64,000 nt of DNA from Bradyrhizobium forestalis (GCF_002795245.1 NZ_PGVG01000007.1:62001-126000), one strand, 5' to 3'. Positions 41,223-50,301 are shown, numbered from the stretch's first letter. A program made the numbers and translations. Notes: a model not told the origin generated them from the letters alone.

Positions 41223-41978
41223 TCAGTTTTTGTTTGGGCGGTCCAAAAGTTCCGACAGATCGTCGAGCACAACCCGCGCCGCGGCGAGGTCATCGTCCGC
41301 AAAGAACATGCTGCGCGTGATCAGAACCGGGATGCCGGCGCGCGAGGCCGCAATCAGGCCGTTGGCGGAATCCTCGATCGCAACGCACTCGGCGGCGTCG
41401 AGCTTCAGCCGCGCCAGCGTTTCGAGATAGACGTCCGGCGCGGGCTTCTTGTGCCTGACGTCATCGCCGGCGACGATCGCCTCGAAATCCGAAGCCCAGG
41501 TCGTCCCCAGCGCCTGCGAGAGCAGCGCATCGATATTGCCGTGCGAGGTGGTGGTCGCGATCGCAAGCCGCTGGCCCCGCGCCCTCGCCGCAGCGAGCAG
41601 ATCCGCCACGCCCGGCCTTAAGGGGCAGCAGCCGGTCTCGACCAGCTCGGCATAATACGCGGTCTTGATGCGGTGGAGCCCTGCAAGGTCCATGTCCGAC
41701 AAGGGCGGAGCGGTCCCCAGCCTCTTGTGGTAGGCGCGCATGCGCTCCTTGCCGCCGGTCACGCGCAACAGGTCCTTGTAGACGGTGCGATCCCACTGCC
41801 AGTCGAGACCGTGGCGGGCGAAGGCGAGATTGAAGGCCTGCCGATGCAGCTCCTCGGTCTCGGCGAGCGTGCCGTCGACATCGAAGATCAGCGCAGCCGC
41901 GCGCCGGATCAGCTCGTTGGCGTCGCATCGCGCTGTCGCGGGCGCCTCCGTCTGCGTGATCGACCCGATCGCCAACAA
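41223..41978 (-). CDS. HAD-superfamily hydrolase, CbbY-like phosphatase
   Basis: A 251-residue HAD-IA hydrolase. Motif I is ALIFDVDGTLAETEELHR (nucleophile Asp at about residue 34), motif II is LAIATTTSHGN, motif III lysine is in HKKPAPDVY, and motif IV is CVAIEDSANGL. This matches CbbY-type phosphatases, which dephosphorylate sugar phosphates such as xylulose-1,5-bisphosphate. No ATG lies upstream of motif I; the best start is a TTG at 41978 preceded by a strong GGAGGGAGG site. Confidence 0.9.
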   Translation of the reverse strand: MLAIGSITQTEAPATARCDANELIRRAAALIFDVDGTLAETEELHRQAFNLAFARHGLDWQWDRTVYKDLLRVTGGKERMRAYHKRLGTAPPLSDMDLAGLHRIKTAYYAELVETGCCPLRPGVADLLAAARARGQRLAIATTTSHGNIDALLSQALGTTWASDFEAIVAGDDVRHKKPAPDVYLETLARLKLDAAECVAIEDSANGLIAASRAGIPVLITRSMFFADDDLAAARVVLDDLSELLDRPNKN

Positions 41979-42122
41979 CGCCTCCCTCCCGACCTACCCG
42001 TGACGGGCGAGCATCCCGCAAAGTGGCAGGCGAGACAAATCGCAATATCTTTTGTCGGACCCAAAAATCTCTTATGAGCGAAAGGCGCAGCTGGCGCGAA
42101 CCGGAACTCCGACGGAAGACGC

Positions 42123-42971
42123 ATGCGGCTCTTCATCCTTGGCCTCGGCTACAGTGCCCGACACTTCGTCCGCAAGCACGGCGACAGCTTCTCGCATGTC
42201 GCCGGAACCGTGCGCGATCCCGCGCAGCGGAACGATCTCGCCGGCCTCGAGGCGCATCCGTTTTCGGGCAGCCGTCCGTCGCGCGAGATGGTTCAACGGA
42301 TTCGCGACGCCGATGTCCTCCTGGTGTCGATCCCGCCCGGCAGCAGCGGCGATCCCGCGATCGCGGCGTTCGGCGACGTGCTGCAGGGAAGCCGACGTAG
42401 GGTCGTCTATCTCTCCACCATCGGGGTGTACGGTGATCATGGCGGTGCATGGGTCGACGAGAGCACGCCGCCGCAGGCCACCCTCGACCGCACGCGCATG
42501 CGGATTGCGGCGGAGCAAGCCTGGACCGAAGCGACAGGCGGCGATGCGGCCATCCTCAGGCTCGCCGGCATCTACGGTCCCGGCCGCAATGCGCTGGCGA
42601 CGCTGCGCGCAGGGACGGCGAGACGCATCATCAAGCCGGGACAGGTCTTCAACCGCATCCACGTCGACGACATCGCAAGCGCAATCATGGCCGCTGTTCA
42701 TCACCCGGGCGGCGGCGTTTGGAACGTCTGCGACGACGAGCCCGCGCCGCCACAGGACGTGATCGCCTACGCGGCGAAGCTGATGGGCGTGTCGCCGCCG
42801 CCTGAAGAAGCGTTCGCGACTGCCGAGATGTCGGCAATGGCGCGCAGCTTCTATGCCAGCAGCGCCCGTGTCTCCAATGCGAAACTGAAGCGCGAGCTCG
42901 GAATCGCGCTGGCCTATCCCACCTATCGGCACGGCCTCGACGCGCTGTGGCGCGCGGGTGAAGGACGATAG
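42123..42971 (+). CDS. NAD(P)-dependent epimerase/dehydratase-like protein (YeeZ family)
   Basis: The 282-residue extended SDR begins MRLFILGLGYSARHFVRKHG (GxGxxx variant of the Rossmann motif). It has VVYLSTIGVYGDHGGAWVDE, the family pattern STxGVYG, and LRLAGIYGPGRNAL. The usual YxxxK pair is not evident (AEQAW occupies that region), as in other YeeZ-like proteins. The function is unknown, probably nucleotide-cofactor binding in the cytoplasm. It is divergent from the HAD gene with 144 nt between them. Confidence 0.85.
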   Translation: MRLFILGLGYSARHFVRKHGDSFSHVAGTVRDPAQRNDLAGLEAHPFSGSRPSREMVQRIRDADVLLVSIPPGSSGDPAIAAFGDVLQGSRRRVVYLSTIGVYGDHGGAWVDESTPPQATLDRTRMRIAAEQAWTEATGGDAAILRLAGIYGPGRNALATLRAGTARRIIKPGQVFNRIHVDDIASAIMAAVHHPGGGVWNVCDDEPAPPQDVIAYAAKLMGVSPPPEEAFATAEMSAMARSFYASSARVSNAKLKRELGIALAYPTYRHGLDALWRAGEGR

Positions 42972-43093
42972 GGTTCCTGCGCGCCGACGCGTCCCAGACA
43001 TGCCCCGCTCGCGGTTGACTTCGTCTCAGTGCGGTCGTGATCTAGGGATCGAGCGAGCCACCGCAAAACGAGCTCGCGTCTTGGGAGGATGCA

Positions 43094-44362
43094 ATGAACA
43101 AGACGATCGCCATGATCGCGACGGCGGTTGCCGTCATCACGCTCGGCGCAACGCGCGCCGCACCGCTACCCGAAGCCAATCCCGACGATGTCGGATTCTC
43201 GAAACAAGGCCTTGCACGGCTCGATGATTTCTTCGCGCGCGAGATCGCGGCCAAGCGCGTGCCCGGCGCAGTGGTCGCCATCGCACGTGACGGCAAGCTC
43301 GTGCATTACAAGGCCTATGGCCTGCTCGATCCGGCCAAGGGCACGCCGATGCAGGTCGATGCGATCTTCGCGCTGGCCTCGATGACCAAGCCGATGGCCG
43401 CGGTCGCCGGCCTGACGCTGATGGAGCAGGGACGGCTGCCGCTCCAGGCCAAGCTGTCCGACTACTACCCGGGCTTCGCCGACATGAAGGTGGGCGCGGC
43501 CCAGGCCGACGGATCCCTCAAGCTCGAACCGCAGGCCTCGCCGATCTTCATCCATGATCTCTACCGGCACACGTCCGGACTGATGTATGGCGGCCGTCCG
43601 GACAGTTCGAGCCCGGTGGCGCGGCAATATCCCGATGGCATTGCGCCGGCGATCGAAGGCGACACCCACGCCTTCATCGATCGCATCACCAGACTGCCGC
43701 TGGCGCATCAGCCCTCGACCGAGTTCGAATATGGTTTCTCGATCGATGTGCTTGGCGCCGTCGTCGAGAAGGTCAGCGAGCAGAAACTCGGCGAGTATCT
43801 CATCGCCAATGTCTGGCAGCCGCTCGGCATGAAGGACGCGACCTTCCACCCGACCGACGCCCAGCGCCCTCGCCTCGCCCGCCCGTTCGCGAACGATCCG
43901 CTGACCGGCAAGCCGCAGGCCATCAAGCTCTTGGACACCCCAACCAAGTTCGATTGTGGCGGCGCCTGCTCGTTTGCGACGGTCGGCGACTACATCCGTT
44001 TCGGGCAGATGCTGCTCAATGGCGGCGAGCTCGACGGCCAGCGCATCCTCGGACCGAAGACCGTGCATCACATGACGACCAACCATCTCGGCCCCGAGAT
44101 CAAGAACAACGTGGCGAACGTCGAGCCGCATCGCGGCGGCTTCGGCTTCGGCCTTTCGGTTGCGGTCCGGACCGGCGAAGGATTGTCGTCAGTCCCCGGC
44201 AATCCCGGCGAGTTCACCTGGAATGGTGCCTACGGAACGCAGTTCTTCTGCGATCCCAGGGAGCGTCTCGTCGTGGTGGTGGGGACGGCGGCGCCGGGTG
44301 AGCTCAGGAAATATTATCGCGAGCAGGTCCAGGACATCGTCTACGGCGCGATGACGGAGTGA
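43094..44362 (+). CDS. Serine hydrolase, class C beta-lactamase-like
   Basis: The 422-residue exported protein has a signal peptide (MNKTIAMIATAVAVITLGAT). The SxxK motif is FALASMTKPMAAV near residue 97, the second motif appears in EFEYGFSIDVLG (Tyr near 215), and a GGFGFG segment near 350 is followed by a C-terminal motif in FTWNGAYGT. Relatives are esterases and peptidases of the beta-lactamase superfamily, not necessarily antibiotic-degrading. CTTGGGAGGATGCA precedes the ATG. It is a single gene ending at a bidirectional hairpin. Confidence 0.92.
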   Translation: MNKTIAMIATAVAVITLGATRAAPLPEANPDDVGFSKQGLARLDDFFAREIAAKRVPGAVVAIARDGKLVHYKAYGLLDPAKGTPMQVDAIFALASMTKPMAAVAGLTLMEQGRLPLQAKLSDYYPGFADMKVGAAQADGSLKLEPQASPIFIHDLYRHTSGLMYGGRPDSSSPVARQYPDGIAPAIEGDTHAFIDRITRLPLAHQPSTEFEYGFSIDVLGAVVEKVSEQKLGEYLIANVWQPLGMKDATFHPTDAQRPRLARPFANDPLTGKPQAIKLLDTPTKFDCGGACSFATVGDYIRFGQMLLNGGELDGQRILGPKTVHHMTTNHLGPEIKNNVANVEPHRGGFGFGLSVAVRTGEGLSSVPGNPGEFTWNGAYGTQFFCDPRERLVVVVGTAAPGELRKYYREQVQDIVYGAMTE

Positions 44363-44378
44363 GATCGGATATGAAAGA

Positions 44379-44407
44379 GAGAGGGCGGACGCTCTGGCCG
44401 CCCTCTC
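44379..44407. terminator. Bidirectional terminator hairpin between convergent genes
   Basis: GAGAGGGCGG at 44379-44388 and CCGCCCTCTC at 44398-44407 form a perfect 10-bp GC-rich stem with a 9-nt loop. They lie midway between the serine hydrolase stop (44362) and the dienelactone hydrolase stop (44420). GGATAT and ATATCC extend the symmetry outside the stem. The position suits termination in both directions, although no long T-run is present. Confidence 0.75.
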
Positions 44408-44419
44408 GATATCCAAACG

Positions 44420-45307
44420 TCAGCCCAACACGCCGTATTTCTTGAACCAGGCCTCGGCCCGCTTCCAGGCATCTTCCGCGGCGTCCTTGCGGTAGCTGCC
44501 GCGATAATCGGCATGGAAGCCGTGCGGCGCTTCGGGATAGATCTTGAACTCGGCCGTCTTCTTGCTCTGCTCGAGCGCTGCCTTCATCTGCTCGACCTGG
44601 GCGACGGGAATGCCGGTATCGGCGCCGCCGTAGAGGCCGAGCACCGGCGCCTTCATCTGGGGCGCGAGCTGCATCGGGCTCTTCGGCCACAGCGGATTGG
44701 CAGGATCGACCAACGTACCATAGAAGGCAACGCCCGCCCTGAGAGCGCCGCTGTGGGCAGCATACTCCCAGACCGTGCGGCCGCCCCGGCAGAAGCCGAT
44801 GATGCCGAGCCTGGCGGCGTCACCGCCTTGCGATCCTGCCCATGCCACCGTTGCATCGAGATCCGACCACAGCTCGGCGTCCGGCTTCGCATTCACCACC
44901 GGCAGCAGGTCCTTGACGTCCGAGACCTTGGTGAGGTCGACGCCCTTGCGGAAATAATAGTCGGGCGCGACCGCCAACGCGCCGAGCTTGGCGAGGCGCC
45001 GCGTCACGTCCTTGATGTATTCGTGCAGGCCGAAGATCTCCATCGCCACGATGATCATCGGCGCCTTGGTGTTGCCCGCGGGGCGGGCGACATAGGCGGG
45101 CATCTCCTCGGAGCCCACCTTGATCTTGGCATCGCCGGCCTCAAGACCATTGGTGTCCGTCGTGACCACTTCGGCGCACACCGGTCCGGCCGCAAGCGTA
45201 TAGCCCGCCGCCACGGCCGCGGTGGCACTCATGAATCCGCGGCGTGAGACCGGGGCGCTCTTGGTCAGCCCGACGACGTCGGATGGCATGGTGGTTTCGA
45301 AGCTCAT
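44420..45307 (-). CDS. Dienelactone hydrolase family protein with a Tat signal
   Basis: The 295-residue protein has a twin-arginine signal (PVSRRGFMSATAAVAAGYTL) and an alpha/beta hydrolase domain. The catalytic triad is visible: Cys173 in IIGFCRGGRTVW, Asp230 in LYGGADTGIP and His262 in EAPHGFHADYRG. This is the DLH arrangement with a cysteine nucleophile. Substrates in exported relatives are mostly unknown. It starts at 45307; the frame can be extended upstream to 45382. A 712-nt divergent region separates it from the MarR gene. Confidence 0.92.
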   Translation of the reverse strand: MSFETTMPSDVVGLTKSAPVSRRGFMSATAAVAAGYTLAAGPVCAEVVTTDTNGLEAGDAKIKVGSEEMPAYVARPAGNTKAPMIIVAMEIFGLHEYIKDVTRRLAKLGALAVAPDYYFRKGVDLTKVSDVKDLLPVVNAKPDAELWSDLDATVAWAGSQGGDAARLGIIGFCRGGRTVWEYAAHSGALRAGVAFYGTLVDPANPLWPKSPMQLAPQMKAPVLGLYGGADTGIPVAQVEQMKAALEQSKKTAEFKIYPEAPHGFHADYRGSYRKDAAEDAWKRAEAWFKKYGVLG

Positions 45308-45991
45308 TGGCCCAATCCTTCCTGATGATTGCCATCCCGCCCGGGGGCGACGCATTCGCCAATAGTTACCGGCGGAACGCAAATCACCAGCCTGCGAGCA
45401 CGCTCGCTTTCACGCCAAGCCAAGAGGGCCGGAGATCGCGCGAGCCGCAGCTGCATGAAGTCGTCGAATTCGACGATGTTGCCAAGCGTGGCTGCCAATG
45501 CGGCACGATTGACGTTGAACGGCGCTGGACTCCCAACGACACTCCGACGTTCCCTGGATCGCGCGTGTGCCGAACTTAACCGTCTAGCTGCATTGCATCG
45601 CAACATCCATTAACCGAAAAATGCGGTTCTTTCCCTACTGGCCGGACCGTCAGACGTCGCATGCAATGCTCGTGTTCGCGCACTCGACAGGCTCGGCCGC
45701 AACAAATGGCAATCGCAGTAGCGACAATGACACATCATGTTGCTTGCGCATCGGACATCATCGCCAATCCCCGCGCGGACCGTCGTCATTTGATTGAAAT
45801 TTTCAGAGGATCTGGGCCGCGCGATTTACTCGAACTTTCTTTGTGACACCGTAGTTCCACGGCCGGAAGTTCCATCTCCGGAAACGGAGAAGCTTCCTCC
45901 CGACGCGCGATCGGCCGCCCGGCAACGGACGAAGGAGCGCACGGGGTTTCATTCCCGTCCACTCAGATTGCGCTACCCAAGGCTCAATTGA

Positions 45992-46003
45992 ATAAACGTT
46001 TAT
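45992..46003. promoter_or_regulatory. Perfect palindrome upstream of the MarR-type gene
   Basis: ATAAACGTTTAT is a perfect 12-bp palindrome ending 16 nt before the ATG of the MarR-type regulator, a typical place for an autoregulatory operator. The rest of the 45308-46019 gap is noticeably less GC-rich than the genes, but no ORF, RNA or other repeat could be supported in it. Confidence 0.55.
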
Positions 46004-46019
46004 CCGACCTGGAACCGAA

Positions 46020-46598
46020 ATGAATTTGGCTCGCGAATCGATTGAACTGTTGGAGCAGGCCGCGCGAATCCTGTGGTTCGAAGGCACCAAGCACGGTTTG
46101 CGCGACCGCGAATGGATGGCGCTCCGGTTCCTCTCCCGCGCCAACCGGTTTTCCCGAACGCCGTCGGCGCTGGCTAGTTACGTCGGCACCACGCGCGGCA
46201 CCGCCTCTTTCATCATCGGCGAGCTCGAGCGGCTCGGTTATCTCGAACGAAAGCGCTCGGCCACGGACAAGCGGTCGGTGATGTTGAGCGTGACGCAGCA
46301 GGGCAAGAAGTTCCTGGTGCGCGACCCCGTCAATGTCCTCGTCGAGGCGATTGCCGTTCTCGACGACGACATCAAGATCCGCTTCCGCGACACATTCCGG
46401 CACGTGCTGGACCACTCGGATGCTGCCGAGCAGCGGCACCACACCGACATTTGCAAGCGGTGCATCTTCCTGCGGGAAGATCGCACCACCACCGACAGCA
46501 AGACGACCGTCGAGTTCAGCTGCCGTCTGTTTCGCGCGCCGATCGCGGAGGCGGAGGTCGATCTGCTATGCACCAGCTTCGAGCATCACCGACAATAG
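46020..46598 (+). CDS. MarR-family regulator with a four-cysteine C-terminal region
   Basis: The 192-residue protein has a winged-helix domain (about residues 28-100: DREWMALRFLSRANRFSRTP, TTRGTASFIIGELERLGYLE, the wing KRSATDKRSVMLSVT). After residue 135 it carries Cys145 and Cys148 (HHTDICKRCIF), Cys168 (EFSCRLF) and Cys184 (DLLCTSF), with His140/141 close by. This could bind zinc or an iron-sulfur cluster, or respond to redox. An ATAAACGTTTAT palindrome lies just upstream. Target genes are not obvious. It is convergent with the next gene. Confidence 0.87.
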   Translation: MNLARESIELLEQAARILWFEGTKHGLRDREWMALRFLSRANRFSRTPSALASYVGTTRGTASFIIGELERLGYLERKRSATDKRSVMLSVTQQGKKFLVRDPVNVLVEAIAVLDDDIKIRFRDTFRHVLDHSDAAEQRHHTDICKRCIFLREDRTTTDSKTTVEFSCRLFRAPIAEAEVDLLCTSFEHHRQ

Positions 46599-46610
46599 AG
46601 GGCGGCTCGA

Positions 46611-47561
46611 TCAAGGCGTTGCCTTGCGTGACGAATAGATGACGCCACCGCTGGATTCCACCACGAGGCGCCCGTTCTCGCTCCTGATCTCTTCGATGCG
46701 GCCAAGACCGGGCACCTGTTGCCCGAGCACGGCCTCGATGACGCCGTTTGGGCCTTGCAGGATCGCAATCCCCTCATAGGCCTGGCGGACCGACCAGCCC
46801 TTGATCGTCTTGCGCGGCGCCGACGCACGCTCGGGCGCAGGCACCGATCCCGTGAATTCGGGCGCTGCGACCGAGGCCATCATCGGCCCCTGCTGCGACA
46901 CGGGCTGGGATTGCACCATTGTCGGCGCGGGAGCTTGGGCCTGCACCTGAGCGAGCTTGTCGAGCTTCACTGTGGAGGACGAGCTCACCCGCTCGATCCG
47001 GTCCAGGTTCTCGGCAAACCTGCCGAAGCGATCATTCGTCACCTTGCTCGATTGATCGACCGCTGTACGCAAACCGTCGAGATTTTCGGACACGCCCGAC
47101 ACCTGCTTGCGCAGCTGCGCGACGGTTTCGCGCAGAATTCTGATCTCCGCATTGGCTGCAGCGTTGTTCTGAGCGGGCTGGGTGGTGAGATAGGCGATCA
47201 CGCCAGTGCAGGCGCAGACCACCAGCATGGCAGCGACCGCCAGAGTTGCGAGCGGCGCGACCCATGTCGGGCTCGGTGGCGGCGGCTTCGCCACGATCAC
47301 GGCCGGCTTGATCACGGTCGGCGCGGGTTTCGGGATCGCCATCTTGTCGAGGCGGGCCTTGGCGCGAATGCGCTTCAAGCCCTCGAGTGCCTCCTTTGCG
47401 AGAGCTTCGTCGCTCGCCGCGGCCGATACACGCTTTGCGCTCGCAGCAGGCTTGGTCGCTCGCGTAGCATTGTCCTTTGTATCGCTCGCCTCCGGAGCCG
47501 GCTTCGCCACCGCGGAAGCATCCGCGGTCCCGTTGGGGCGAGCTTGTCCATCGGACAACAT
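46611..47561 (-). CDS. Membrane-anchored coiled-coil protein, 316 aa, unknown function
   Basis: The protein has a long Ala/Lys-rich cytoplasmic N-terminus (residues 1-100) and one membrane helix at about 101-127 (VAPLATLAVAAMLVVCACTG). A coiled-coil region follows at about 138-205 (ILRETVAQLRKQVSGVSENL), then a Pro/Gln linker, and a compact C-terminal domain from about 250 (KGWSVRQAYEGIAILQGPNG, then VIEAVLGQQVPGLGRIEEI). This C-terminus resembles small beta domains of Bradyrhizobium hypothetical proteins. The topology suggests an envelope protein. It lies upstream of ftcR on the opposite strand, with no proven link. Confidence 0.82.
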   Translation of the reverse strand: MLSDGQARPNGTADASAVAKPAPEASDTKDNATRATKPAASAKRVSAAASDEALAKEALEGLKRIRAKARLDKMAIPKPAPTVIKPAVIVAKPPPPSPTWVAPLATLAVAAMLVVCACTGVIAYLTTQPAQNNAAANAEIRILRETVAQLRKQVSGVSENLDGLRTAVDQSSKVTNDRFGRFAENLDRIERVSSSSTVKLDKLAQVQAQAPAPTMVQSQPVSQQGPMMASVAAPEFTGSVPAPERASAPRKTIKGWSVRQAYEGIAILQGPNGVIEAVLGQQVPGLGRIEEIRSENGRLVVESSGGVIYSSRKATP

Positions 47562-48379
47562 GTGAAAATGCTCCGTTCGTTTCGATCTATCGAACGGTGA
47601 CGTTATTTGCCGAAGCTTGCCTGAACCGTGCGCATCGGAAACTTTTCATCGCGCGCGATGCGACGCCGCATGAGTCAATCGCGCCATACACGTGGCGATA
47701 GTGCGACTCGAAAGACACACACACGCCAAGATTTCACCAAGCTGGAGTCGCGATGCCGGACATGAGTCGAATTGTCGCATGTGGAAAAGCGAGCGCCGGA
47801 GTCAATCCGGGGTTGAAAACCCCTCAATTTGCCCGACCCGGAGCATCCTCAAAATAGCTGTAATTGTACGGGGATGCGGAACTTTACAACCGGCACGGTG
47901 CAAAACTAGTTTAAGATCCAAATCAACTGATGCGATTGAATACATCAAGAAACAACCCGAAACGAATCAACAGCATCAAGCACGTGTAGCAATCGCTTTC
48001 TTACGCACGCTTGATCGGAAATCGGCAATTGTTACGGTCCTACTCAAGTGATTCTCGCCAGTTGGCGAGGAGATCGACACAGTTCAGCAGTGTTCGGACG
48101 CGATGAGCAACTTGGCACAACTGTTCTAGGTCGTTTCTCAATCCCTCCGCGAGGTGATCCGTAAGACACCCGCCGAGCCTCACGCAGTAAGCGTTTCAGT
48201 ATCGAGTTGAAGTAACAGGCCTGCGAGACGCAGGCACTGAATGCGTAGGGCTGCCCGCGAATATCGAAATCATAACAACGGTTCGCGGGATGGAATGTCG
48301 TCAAACAGCATCGTTGCCGAGCCGGGGCATCACAACCACCAACCGGCCGCAACAAGTGCGAAACAGGGGCGAAAGACTG
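47562..48379. other. Long intergenic region upstream of ftcR without a supportable gene
   Basis: These 818 nt separate two divergent genes. They are less GC-rich than the surroundings, especially 47860-48060, and short frames in them lack ribosome sites or protein-like composition. The region must contain the ftcR promoter and that of the coiled-coil gene, and may carry extended control signals or a small RNA. No specific motif could be assigned. Confidence 0.5.
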
Positions 48380-49150
48380 ATGTATATTATCGTTGATGAT
48401 CGCGAGAGCGTCGCGAACAGCTACGTCGGAGGGCTCGTTCGCGAAGGCGTATCGTCGATCGGCTTCTCCTCCGGAGAATTCTGGGACTGGCTGCAATCTG
48501 CGAGTGAATCGGATCTGGCGGCGGTAGACGCCTTTCTGCTCGGGGATTGCGATGCCCGCGGAAGCCTGCCGCGGGCGATGCGCAAGCGCTCCTCGGCGCC
48601 CATCATCGCCTTGAGCGGCCAGAAGATGCTCAAGAACACGCTGGAGCTGTTCGAATCGGGCGTCGACGACGTCGTACACGTGCCGATTCACCTGCGCGAG
48701 ATCCTCGCCCGAACGGCCGCAATCGCGCGCCGCCGGGTGGGCGAACTACCGAGGCCCTGCGAGAGCAGGATCCAGGTCTTCTTCAACGGCCGTGACCCCG
48801 AGATCGCGGGCCACGCCCTCACCCTGCCCCGCCGCGAACTGCGCATTCTCGAATATATGGTTGCCAACCACGGCAAGTGGATCACCAAGACGCAGATCTT
48901 CAACGCAGTCTACGGCATCTTCGAGTCCACCTTCGACGAGAGCGTAATCGAGAGTCACGTCAGCAAGCTGCGCAAGAAGCTCCGCGACCGCCTCGGCTTC
49001 GACGCGATCGTGGCCCGGCGTTACGTCGGATACCGCCTCAACATCCCAGCCGGCGAAACCCTCGACGAGCCGGTGCAGGAGCTCGACGACGTCGGCATCC
49101 TCCTGAACAGAGCGCATGCCGCCCCGGCGGCATACCCGGCCGGAAACTGA
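48380..49150 (+). CDS. ftcR: Flagellar transcriptional regulator FtcR (atypical OmpR family)
   Basis: FtcR/Rem-type proteins activate flagellar genes in alphaproteobacteria. The 256-residue protein starts MYIIVDDRESVANSYVGGLV and has an N-terminal receiver-like domain and a C-terminal winged helix (TLPRRELRILEYMVANHGKW, VIESHVSKLRKKLRDRLGFD, RYVGYRLNIP). The receiver is degenerate: the LLDxxLP phosphorylation strand is AFLLGDCDA, and the conserved lysine of the KP motif is Val101 (HVPIHLRE), so it may work without phosphorylation. It faces the flagellar operon end to end. Confidence 0.95.
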   Translation: MYIIVDDRESVANSYVGGLVREGVSSIGFSSGEFWDWLQSASESDLAAVDAFLLGDCDARGSLPRAMRKRSSAPIIALSGQKMLKNTLELFESGVDDVVHVPIHLREILARTAAIARRRVGELPRPCESRIQVFFNGRDPEIAGHALTLPRRELRILEYMVANHGKWITKTQIFNAVYGIFESTFDESVIESHVSKLRKKLRDRLGFDAIVARRYVGYRLNIPAGETLDEPVQELDDVGILLNRAHAAPAAYPAGN

Positions 49151-49175
49151 CGGCAAGGCACTGCCACGAAACCGG

Positions 49176-49211
49176 CAACGGCCTCTGCGAACACTCTTGC
49201 AGAGGCCGTTG
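49176..49211. terminator. Strong hairpin terminator after ftcR
   Basis: CAACGGCCTCTGC at 49176-49188 and GCAGAGGCCGTTG at 49199-49211 form a perfect 13-bp stem with a 10-nt loop, 25 nt after the ftcR stop. TACTTT follows on the plus strand. It probably ends ftcR transcription and may also serve as the end of the opposing flagellar operon. Confidence 0.82.
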
Positions 49212-49333
49212 TACTTTCAGCGGCAGAGACGGCAGGACACATGCCTGCATTCGCGACGCAACCGTCGTGGCGCCGGCCTGAGGTGGCCACTGGGCACGAT
49301 CCTTCCGGAAATGGTATTTCCGAACGGCCTGCT

Positions 49334-49792
49334 CTACGGCTTCTGCTGGAATTCTTCCTTGGACACGTAGTTGAAGTCCTCGACCAGGACGTCCTGGACG
49401 ATGTCAGCCTGCATCCGTTCGTTGACGCGCTGCTTGATCGCCGTCGTCAGAATGGAGAGGTCGTAACGGGCGAGCCTCCTGAAGTCGAGACGCTCGTCGG
49501 CATAGATCCTGCGGAAGGCCTCGTCGACGACGAACGGCTCCGGCGGAACGTTCAGCTGATGCATGGTCCGCGCCTCCACGGTGTAGACGAAGCGCGCGAC
49601 GATGTAGCCCTGCACGTTGCCGTTCTCGACCATGGGCACGCTCAGGGCTCGCGTCTTCTGATATTGCAGCCCATCGAGATATTCGTCCTTCGCCGGCAGC
49701 AGGCTGCCGTTCTCCTTCCAATAGGCGACGGCATAGCTCGTGCCCGCGGTGAGGATGCATACCCAGAGCCCGGCCAGCACCAGTCTGATCAT
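49334..49792 (-). CDS. Single-span protein of the flagellar operon, 152 aa (FliL-like position)
   Basis: The protein has an N-terminal membrane anchor (RLVLAGLWVCILTAGTSYAV) and a periplasmic domain. Conserved-looking segments are RALSVPMVENGNVQGYIVAR and LARYDLSILTTAIKQRVNERM. Size and topology are FliL-like, but the sequence is not clearly FliL. It is the last gene of the operon, overlapping the upstream gene by 4 nt (ATGA), so a flagellar role is likely. The short loop to the ftcR terminator holds nothing else. Confidence 0.72.
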   Translation of the reverse strand: MIRLVLAGLWVCILTAGTSYAVAYWKENGSLLPAKDEYLDGLQYQKTRALSVPMVENGNVQGYIVARFVYTVEARTMHQLNVPPEPFVVDEAFRRIYADERLDFRRLARYDLSILTTAIKQRVNERMQADIVQDVLVEDFNYVSKEEFQQKP

Positions 49793-50301
49793 TTTCCGTC
49801 CTGCACTGTGCGACCGGTATAGGTGCCGTCGGATTCGGCTTCCTTGACCGCCTTGACGATGATGCTCGCGACCTCACGCACCGCGTCGTAGTGCATTTCC
49901 AGAATGGAACGATTCCGCTCGAGCTTCTCCCGCAGCCGCTGAATCTCCTCGGTGATCTCGATTTCGGCGCCGAGGTGCATCCGCGCCCGCATCAGGCGGA
50001 CGAATTCGAGCATGCTCCGGCTCTTCCGGGCGCTGAAGTCGTCGAAATCGATCTTCTGTCCCGTCGCGAGCGCGACCGTCTCCTCCTCGACGATACTCGC
50101 GAGCCGGCGGATTGCGGCCAGGAGGCCACGCACCTCGTCCGATCTCACCGCATCCGCTGCGTCGGCCATCGCCTCGCCATTCGCGATCGGCAGCAGGACG
50201 GGCAGCAGTGCATCGCTTGCTGCCGCTTCCGTCGTCATCACCTCGGTCTCCGCGACCGCCTGGTCGATCGCCATGGCCGTCGCGCCTTCTAGTACCTGCA
50301 T
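49789..50301 (-). CDS. Helical flagellar operon protein, 170 aa, FlgN-like
   Basis: A soluble, mostly helical protein. The C-terminal half forms long amphipathic helices (RKSRSMLEFVRLMRARMHLG, ITEEIQRLREKLERNRSILE) ending in HYDAVREVASIIVKAVKEAE, a pattern like FlgN, the export chaperone for FlgK and FlgL. TGAGGGGTGA precedes ATG 50301. It overlaps the next gene by ATGA and sits downstream of the FlgJ-like gene. The chaperone role is inferred from length, helix pattern and context. Confidence 0.72.
   Translation of the reverse strand: MQVLEGATAMAIDQAVAETEVMTTEAAASDALLPVLLPIANGEAMADAADAVRSDEVRGLLAAIRRLASIVEEETVALATGQKIDFDDFSARKSRSMLEFVRLMRARMHLGAEIEITEEIQRLREKLERNRSILEMHYDAVREVASIIVKAVKEAESDGTYTGRTVQDGK

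Noticed and set aside
43094..44362. Antibiotic-resistance beta-lactamase
   Set aside because: The SxxK motif is present, but the protein groups better with general esterase/peptidase-like class C relatives. Nothing supports a resistance role.
45308..45991. Several short frames between the dienelactone hydrolase and the MarR gene
   Set aside because: None has a ribosome site, domain or coherent composition. Treated as non-coding.
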